Part shown: positions 60,404 through 64,000 of the stretch, in pieces
Position numbering within the stretch: position 1 is the stretch's first letter
Layout: each line of letters opens with the position of its first letter
Assembly (NCBI GenBank): GCA_963739045.1
Contig: CAVTYY010000005.1
Span: forward strand, 124,001 to 188,000
DNA: 64,000 nucleotides
Direction of reading: 5' to 3'
Source of the DNA: Halobacillus_B sp963739045
GTDB taxonomy: Bacteria; Bacillota; Bacilli; Bacillales; Halobacillaceae
Position numbers and translations under genes: made by a program
The notes under the pieces: model-generated
Seen by the model: only the letters and a program-made list of their open reading frames with translations
Told to the model about the DNA's origin: nothing
The model's database searches: none

Positions 60404-61510
60404 ATGATGGTGAGAAACTGGAAGCTTTTATTAATCATTCCTATGTTGATGTTCGCCATGTTGATCAGCGGTTGTGGGAAGGATCAATCAAAAGATAAGA
60501 ATGCGATGAATGAAGAAATTCAAGTAAGTAAGGATAATCCTTCTGGAGATTTAGCTCCATTGAAGAAGAAAGCTACCGTAGTGATCGCGGAAGACGGGGC
60601 AGCATCAGGAGCGGGATTCTATATTGCAAAAGAGAAAGGCTACTTTGACGACTATAATATTGATGTGAAATTTACTCAGTTTGCCAACAGTGATGATATG
60701 CTCCCGGCCCTTGCCTCTGGTGAAGTAGACATTGCCGGCGGAATTTCCACAGCTTCGTTTTTCAACGCTATTGCCCAGGGAATAGATGTGAAAATCATTG
60801 CGGACAAAGGCCATTATATCAAAGGTAAATCTTATTTCTCCTTCGTGATTAGAAAAGATTTAGAAGATAAGATCACAGATTATTCTGATTTAAAAGGCAA
60901 GCGAATTGCCGTTTCCTCCCGAAATGCCGTAGATGATTACATTTTCCATCAGATGCTTGATTACGCAGGACTGACTGAGGATGACGTGCAATTTGTACTC
61001 ATGTCAGACTTCGGGAACATGCTGGCTTCGATGGCTAATGGTTCGATTGATGCAGCTCTGCAAATTGAGCCGTTGATTACTCAAGGTACAGAACAAGGCA
61101 TTCATACGCGCTTAGGTGATGCCTCTGATTTTGCCCCAGATGCACAAATTGCCATGGTGCTCGGTTCCCCAGAATTTGTTAAGGATGAACAGGATGTATC
61201 TCTGCGATTTATGGCTGCCTATTTAAAAGGAGTACGGGATTACAATGATGCCTTTATTAAAAATGAAGGAAAAGATGAAGTCATTAAGATCATGACGAAG
61301 TACACCGCACTGAAAGATCCTAAACTTTGGGAAAAGGTTTCTGTAACCGGGCTTGATCCAGATGGAAAAATGTTTATTGATGATATTAAAAGCCAATATG
61401 ACATGTATAAAGAAAATGGCGCAACAAGAGGAACGTTTGATTTCAATAAAGCCGTTGATACGTCGATTACTGATAAAGCGGTGGAGGTTATAGGAAAATA
61501 TAAAGAGTAA
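60404..61510 (+). CDS. SsuA/THI5-like substrate-binding lipoprotein
   Basis: 368 residues. The lipoprotein signal (LMFAMLISGCGKD) is followed by an NMT1/THI5-like domain: VVIAEDGAASGAGFYIAKEKGYFDDYNIDVKFTQF, ALASGEVDIAGGISTASFFNAI, and GSIDAALQIEPLITQG. Members bind sulfonates, taurine, nitrate, riboflavin or pyrimidine thiamine precursors; the sequence does not settle which. GGAGGAG precedes the ATG. It is the last gene of the importer operon. Confidence 0.88.
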   Translation: MMVRNWKLLLIIPMLMFAMLISGCGKDQSKDKNAMNEEIQVSKDNPSGDLAPLKKKATVVIAEDGAASGAGFYIAKEKGYFDDYNIDVKFTQFANSDDMLPALASGEVDIAGGISTASFFNAIAQGIDVKIIADKGHYIKGKSYFSFVIRKDLEDKITDYSDLKGKRIAVSSRNAVDDYIFHQMLDYAGLTEDDVQFVLMSDFGNMLASMANGSIDAALQIEPLITQGTEQGIHTRLGDASDFAPDAQIAMVLGSPEFVKDEQDVSLRFMAAYLKGVRDYNDAFIKNEGKDEVIKIMTKYTALKDPKLWEKVSVTGLDPDGKMFIDDIKSQYDMYKENGATRGTFDFNKAVDTSITDKAVEVIGKYKE

Positions 61511-61518
61511 AGAGAAGA

Positions 61519-61552
61519 AAGCCGCTGTCGCAGAGAGACAGCGGCTTTTTTT
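61519..61552 (+). terminator. Terminator of the importer operon
   Basis: GCCGCTGTC and GACAGCGGC form a 9-bp perfect stem followed by seven T. Confidence 0.93.
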
Positions 61553-61621
61553 AGGAGTTATGGCTGGTTTTGGTTTAGGATTTGCTGTTAATCCAATAAT
61601 TGAACCTTAACATCTGCTCAA

Positions 61622-61903
61622 CTAGGCATACTGCTTAAGAAGCTGATACATTTTCTTACCTTCATCATTGAGAACACTGCCATTGCCGCGGCAGGAATAG
61701 CATTCTTTCTCGTAACTCGTTTCCTCTACGGCCAGTTTCCATGCTTGAGCCCCGTTTGCGTGATTTACCCGCTGATAATGATCTACAAGCATGTTGGCTT
61801 TGCTATCATCATATTCTTCATATTTTCCACTGCCGTGACAGAGAGGACAGACATTATAGAGCGTACTTAAATTTTGATTTTCCAATACGTACACATCCTT
61901 CAT
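61622..61903 (-). CDS. Small protein with two DnaJ-type zinc motifs
   Basis: 93 residues with CPLCHGSGKYEEY near residue 18 and CYSCRGNGSVL near residue 67, each a C-x-x-C-x-G-x-G half like those of the DnaJ zinc-binding region. The two halves, about 45 residues apart, could form one zinc site. No J domain. The ATG at 61903 has no clear ribosome site; a TTG at 61885 with AAGGA upstream is an alternative start. Function unknown. Confidence 0.65.
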   Translation of the reverse strand: MKDVYVLENQNLSTLYNVCPLCHGSGKYEEYDDSKANMLVDHYQRVNHANGAQAWKLAVEETSYEKECYSCRGNGSVLNDEGKKMYQLLKQYA

Positions 61904-62104
61904 TTTTTATAATAATAAATTAAGATTGATTTTACGGAATATTCGCACTAATTACAAGAGGAAAACATCCAATTTGTTAATATAAAAAAGAAAAAAAGTA
62001 ATCAGGTATGTTTGTATTAGGTGTACCTTCCCTATCAATCTATGCATGATAAAACTTTTCAGACCCGGCAAATTCAGAGATTATTCTTAGGGGGAGTGGC
62101 TGCC

Positions 62105-62578
62105 ATGATTAAGGTCGTGGATATACAAGATAAGCATTTAGAAGAGATTCACAGCTGGGAATTGGATGAAGAACTTCAGGTTAAAACAGGCATTTCCCAG
62201 CCCAGGACGAAGGAACAATTTATGGATTCCTATGCTGCTTATTTCCGTGGTGAAAAGCCAAATCTCTATTTGAAGGCAATAGAAACCGATGGAATCTTGG
62301 CAGGTAAAGTGGAGCTGTTTTTATCCGATGAGAACTTCATTGGAATTGTGGTAGCCAATAAGAGGCGGAGGGGCATTGGAACCGAGGCGTTACGAATATT
62401 TTTACTGGAGATCAAGCAGCTTAAACGAGTGGAAAGTGTAAAGGCGGAAGTGTATGAAGATAATTGGGCAAGTCTGCAATTTTTTATGAAAAATGGCTTT
62501 CGCTTATCTCGAGAGACTTCCTGGGAAATTTTTAGAGGGAGACAAAGAAGGCTGGTCACTCTATCCAAAGAGATATGA
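62105..62578 (+). CDS. GNAT-family N-acetyltransferase
   Basis: 157 residues: MIKVVDIQDKHLEEIHSWELDEEL, FIGIVVANKRRRGIGTEALRIFLLEI (acetyl-CoA loop with R-R-G-I-G) and DNWASLQFFMKNGFRLSRE. The layout is RimJ/RimL-like. ATG at 62105 follows AGGGGGAG; an upstream in-frame start at 62021 has no site. Substrate unknown. Confidence 0.87.
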   Translation: MIKVVDIQDKHLEEIHSWELDEELQVKTGISQPRTKEQFMDSYAAYFRGEKPNLYLKAIETDGILAGKVELFLSDENFIGIVVANKRRRGIGTEALRIFLLEIKQLKRVESVKAEVYEDNWASLQFFMKNGFRLSRETSWEIFRGRQRRLVTLSKEI

Positions 62579-62664
62579 ATCCACTTCGTGTAACTCCTAT
62601 TTATGTGTTAATTGGATATGAAATGGGTATGAACACAATAAATGGAAAATACAGGAGGTTAATC

Positions 62665-63291
62665 ATGACACAGTTAAAAGCACTATTTTTAAACGCGTCG
62701 TTGAAATCATCCGAGGAACCGTCTAATACAGCTGCTTTAGCTAAAGCGGTTAGTGACATATATGACCAGGAAGATGTGAGCAGCGAGTTTGTCAGATTAG
62801 CAGATTATCATATCCCCTTTGGTGTGAGTGAAGATATGGGGGATGGAGACGAATGGCCGCAGATTTTTGAAAAAGTGAAAGATGCCGATATCGTTATTCT
62901 GGCGACTCCTATTTGGCTGGGAGAAAAAAGCAGTCTGGCCAAGGTTGCGATTGAAAGACTTGATGGAAGCAGCAGTGTAACCAATGAAAAAGGACAATCG
63001 ATATTCTACAACAAAGTTGCAGGCGTAGTGGTAACAGGAAATGAAGATGGCGGTAAGAAAGCAGCTTCGTCTATTTTATATGCGTTATCTCACCTTGGGT
63101 TTATTATCCCGCCTAATGCGGATACCTATTGGGTGGGAGAAGCTGGACCAGGTCCATCATTTGTGGAAGCGGAAGGACTCAAGAATGAGTTTACTAAAAA
63201 GCATGTAGAGATGCTTGCATATAATACCATGCATTTAGCTCGAACATTTAAAAGTAATCCAATTCCGGCAGTGGGCAACACAATGGAATGA
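62665..63291 (+). CDS. NADPH-dependent FMN reductase / flavodoxin-like protein
   Basis: 208 residues with the flavodoxin-like fold: KALFLNASLKSSEEPSNTAAL (FMN phosphate loop), DADIVILATPIWLGEKSSLAKVAIERL and VAGVVVTGNEDGGKKAASSILYALSHLGFIIP. ATG at 62665 follows ACAGGAGG; an upstream frame from 62575 has no site. Such enzymes reduce flavin or quinones. Apparently a single-gene unit. Confidence 0.88.
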   Translation: MTQLKALFLNASLKSSEEPSNTAALAKAVSDIYDQEDVSSEFVRLADYHIPFGVSEDMGDGDEWPQIFEKVKDADIVILATPIWLGEKSSLAKVAIERLDGSSSVTNEKGQSIFYNKVAGVVVTGNEDGGKKAASSILYALSHLGFIIPPNADTYWVGEAGPGPSFVEAEGLKNEFTKKHVEMLAYNTMHLARTFKSNPIPAVGNTME

Positions 63292-63304
63292 GAGGTGCAG
63301 AGCT

Positions 63305-63333
63305 GAGGCTTCCTAGAGGGAGCCTCTTTTTTT
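63305..63333 (+). terminator. Terminator after the flavodoxin-like gene
   Basis: GAGGCTTCC and GGGAGCCTC form a stem with one wobble, followed by seven T, 13 bases after the stop codon. Confidence 0.9.
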
Positions 63334-63431
63334 GAGGCAGTGGCAGCTCATGGGTCCCGCTGATAGGTAGTAGAGGAGAACCTTAAATGGGAGAGTGAAC
63401 CAATGTTATACTTTTATCGAGGAGGATGGTC

Positions 63432-63767
63432 ATGAATAACGATAAACCGATTGTTAAAGGAGTAAAGGTGGATCCTATGACAAGGTGCACCCACTACCAT
63501 ACAGAAGTAGATGTTATTGCTATTAAGTTCTACTGCTGTCAGGAATACTATGCCTGCTATTATTGCCATGAGGAACTGGAAGACCATTCTCCCGAAAAGT
63601 GGCCGAAAGATCAATGGGAGCAGAAAGCGATTCTCTGCGGCAGCTGTGGAGAAGAACTTGCCATTCATACATATATGTCCGCTTCAGAATGTCCTCATTG
63701 TTCCCATCCATTTAATGAAAGGTGCAGCCACCATTTTCCTCTCTATTTTGATATGAAAAATAAATAA
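63432..63767 (+). CDS. CHY-type zinc-finger protein
   Basis: 111 residues rich in Cys/His. CTHYHTEVDVIAIKFYCCQEYYACYYCHEE is the CHY zinc-finger core, followed by CGSCGEELAIHTYMSASECPHC and a final C-x-H-H. In bacteria this stands alone. The ATG at 63432 has GAGGAGGA six bases upstream; the ATG at 63426 is too close. Function unknown. Confidence 0.85.
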   Translation: MNNDKPIVKGVKVDPMTRCTHYHTEVDVIAIKFYCCQEYYACYYCHEELEDHSPEKWPKDQWEQKAILCGSCGEELAIHTYMSASECPHCSHPFNERCSHHFPLYFDMKNK

Positions 63768-63830
63768 ACGGTACTCTGCTGATGGAGAGCCCAATTACTT
63801 GTATAATGCTGAAAGGGAGGCGTTTTTAAA

Positions 63831-64000
63831 TTGATGGCCTATGCATTTGAGTCCGTAAATTTTTTCAAATTAGGTTTGGTCCTTTTCGTTTACTTGGGCG
63901 GGTTCTGGTTTTTCCACCGAACTTTAAGTAATAAACTTGGGGTGGAAAAGAAGAAGAGAGGATTTGCAAACCAATTTGTTAATAAAAGTCACATGGAGTA
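63831..64000 (+). CDS. DUF4181-like small membrane protein (partial)
   Basis: The frame begins TTG-ATG at 63831 after GAAAGGGAGG and runs off the window end. It has one membrane segment (LGLVLFVYLGGFWFFH), then NKLGVEKKKRGFANQFVNKSH, which resembles the K-L-G-x-x-K-K and H-V-N-x-x-H pattern of DUF4181 proteins in Bacillaceae. A TATAAT sits at about 63801. Confidence 0.65.
   Translation, partial: MMAYAFESVNFFKLGLVLFVYLGGFWFFHRTLSNKLGVEKKKRGFANQFVNKSHME

Noticed and set aside
1..64000. CRISPR arrays, rRNA and tRNA genes
   Set aside because: No regularly spaced direct repeats and no recognisable rRNA or tRNA sequence was seen on either strand by eye; a dedicated scan was not possible.

Overview
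The window looks like a chromosome segment of a low-to-moderate GC, spore-forming member of the Bacillaceae, most like Halobacillus or a relative. The reasons are strong AGGAGG-type ribosome binding sites, frequent TTG and GTG starts, CcpA (cre) sites, a ROK-type XylR, murRQP, ykcB/ykcC-like genes and a yobU/yobV-like pair. This is judged from recognised protein families; no search was run. I saw no rRNA, tRNA, CRISPR array, integrase or transposase.

Region 1 (1-22.4 kb) is a pentose and xylan island. It holds a xylo-oligosaccharide-type ABC importer without its own ATPase, GH43 and GH52 beta-xylosidases, a ThuA-like protein and two Gfo/Idh/MocA oxidoreductases. It also holds what looks like an oxidative (Weimberg) route: a YjhG-type xylonate dehydratase, an FAH-family 2-keto-3-deoxy-sugar-acid dehydratase and an alpha-ketoglutarate semialdehyde dehydrogenase, next to an IclR regulator. 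Identical 17-bp palindromes before the first dehydratase and before the FAH gene suggest one IclR regulon. The ordinary isomerase route follows (xylR, an M24-like pseudogene, xylA, xylB). GH43, xylA and xylB carry single-base frameshifts and the M24 gene carries two in-frame stops.

Region 2 (22.4-35.5 kb) begins with the second copy of a roughly 300-bp interspersed repeat; the first copy is at 0.9-1.2 kb. Next come an OmpR/histidine-kinase pair divergent from a ykcB-ykcC-gtrA glycosyl-transfer operon, a nitroreductase, the murP-murQ-murR operon for N-acetylmuramic acid use, a CPT-like kinase and a secreted M1-type peptidase.

Region 3 (35.8-55.7 kb) is a patchwork of short, mostly single-gene units: lipoproteins, SnoaL-like, YciI, an orphan Imm5-like immunity protein, GNAT, a methyltransferase, a beta-lactamase-fold hydrolase, WYL and effector-binding proteins, a metallopeptidase, LCP, GrpB, TetR-MFS, MerR, a chemotaxis receptor and an exonuclease-BRCT protein. 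It contains gene debris, including an ArsR/histidine-phosphatase chimera and a nitrilase-like tail.

Region 4 (55.8-64 kb) has a YtrA/YtrB-like GntR-ABC operon, a well-folded non-coding element at about 58.59-58.71 kb, a SsuA/THI5-type ABC importer whose permease is frameshifted, and small redox and zinc proteins. Eight likely single-base frameshifts in six genes run through the window. They may be assembly errors or real decay, and raw reads would decide.
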